DNA of 64,000 nucleotides, taken from Porphyra umbilicalis. Lineage: Eukaryota; Rhodophyta; Bangiophyceae; Bangiales; Bangiaceae. The translations under genes were made by a program, and so were the position numbers. The stretch covers positions 1-64,000 of the forward strand of contig KV918945.1 of NCBI GenBank assembly GCA_002049455.2. Direction: 5' to 3'. The notes under the pieces are model-generated. The model was given only the letters and a program-made list of their open reading frames with translations. It searched no databases and was not told where the DNA came from. Below, piece after piece: positions 63,887 to 64,000 of this stretch (within the stretch, counting starts at the first letter, position 1; every line of letters starts with the position of its first letter).

Positions 63887-64000
63887 CGACGGCCACTTCT
63901 GTGGGTCGGGTGGCAGATGGGCACGACGGCGGCCACGTCGGTGAATCGAGTGGGCACGACGGCGGCCACGTCGGTGGGTCGGATGTCGGGTGGGCACGAC
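63887..64000. repeat. minisatellite, GGGCACGACGGCGGCCACGTC-like units
   Basis: The block GGGCACGACGGCGGCCACGT recurs at about 63919 and 63952, with shorter or diverged copies before and after (for example at 63874 and at the window end), separated by GTGGGTCGG-like spacers. The array continues past the window edge. Confidence 0.6.

Overview
This is a gene-poor, transposon-dense piece of a GC-rich eukaryotic genome. The evidence is LTR retrotransposons of both the Copia and Ty3/gypsy types, PIF/Harbinger, pogo and hAT DNA-transposon remains, solo LTRs, interrupted reading frames and the lack of any operon-like layout. The host cannot be fixed from the sequence. A GC-rich alga or an oomycete-like protist would fit, but that is a guess. 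I see no convincing intact cellular gene.

Layout. 1-20.7 kb: mostly non-coding sequence with a 546-bp solo LTR (1694-2239), a broken pogo-type transposase (5417-6721), a possible peptidase remnant (8222-9031), a broken gene with a SAP-like segment (9279-10513), a 35-bp minisatellite, a broken Harbinger transposase (12990-13811), a broken gypsy protease/RT piece (17250-18395) and an unknown Cys/His-rich gene (19131-20515). 20.7-41.9 kb: a 21-kb nest of Copia elements. 41.9-46.9 kb: low-complexity, weakly coding sequence. 47-50.7 kb: a Harbinger two-gene pair (Myb/SANT-like protein plus DDE transposase), with a solo LTR inside the first gene. 51.8-62.9 kb: an 11.1-kb gypsy element carrying two hAT-type MITEs, a chromodomain-like tail, a Dam-like NPPF domain and a long antisense reading frame. 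62.9-64 kb: nothing coding, ending in a minisatellite.

The Copia nest can be resolved from target-site duplications (TSDs) and LTR sequence types. The outer element, here called Z, is on the minus strand (20694-41888, TSD AGGCA). Two relatives entered it: M2 on the minus strand (TSD AAGAC) and E on the plus strand (TSD CCGAC). The 5' ends of M2 and E were then exchanged by an inversion between these inverted copies. An unequal crossover next made a tandem LTR-gag-protease unit (29335-31445). Finally a different family, Copia-B (31964-36234, TSD GGTTC), landed in the leader of E. Both Copia families have a primer-binding site complementary to the anticodon arm of initiator tRNA-Met, the half-tRNA priming known from Drosophila copia.

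The most interesting items are the reconstructable rearrangement history, the antisense gene and Dam-like domain of the gypsy element, the tRNA-like antisense segment inside the solo LTR family, the six-fold 20-bp palindrome array in the Copia-B 3' region, and the 15-bp in-frame direct repeat bracketing the interruption of the SANT-like gene.
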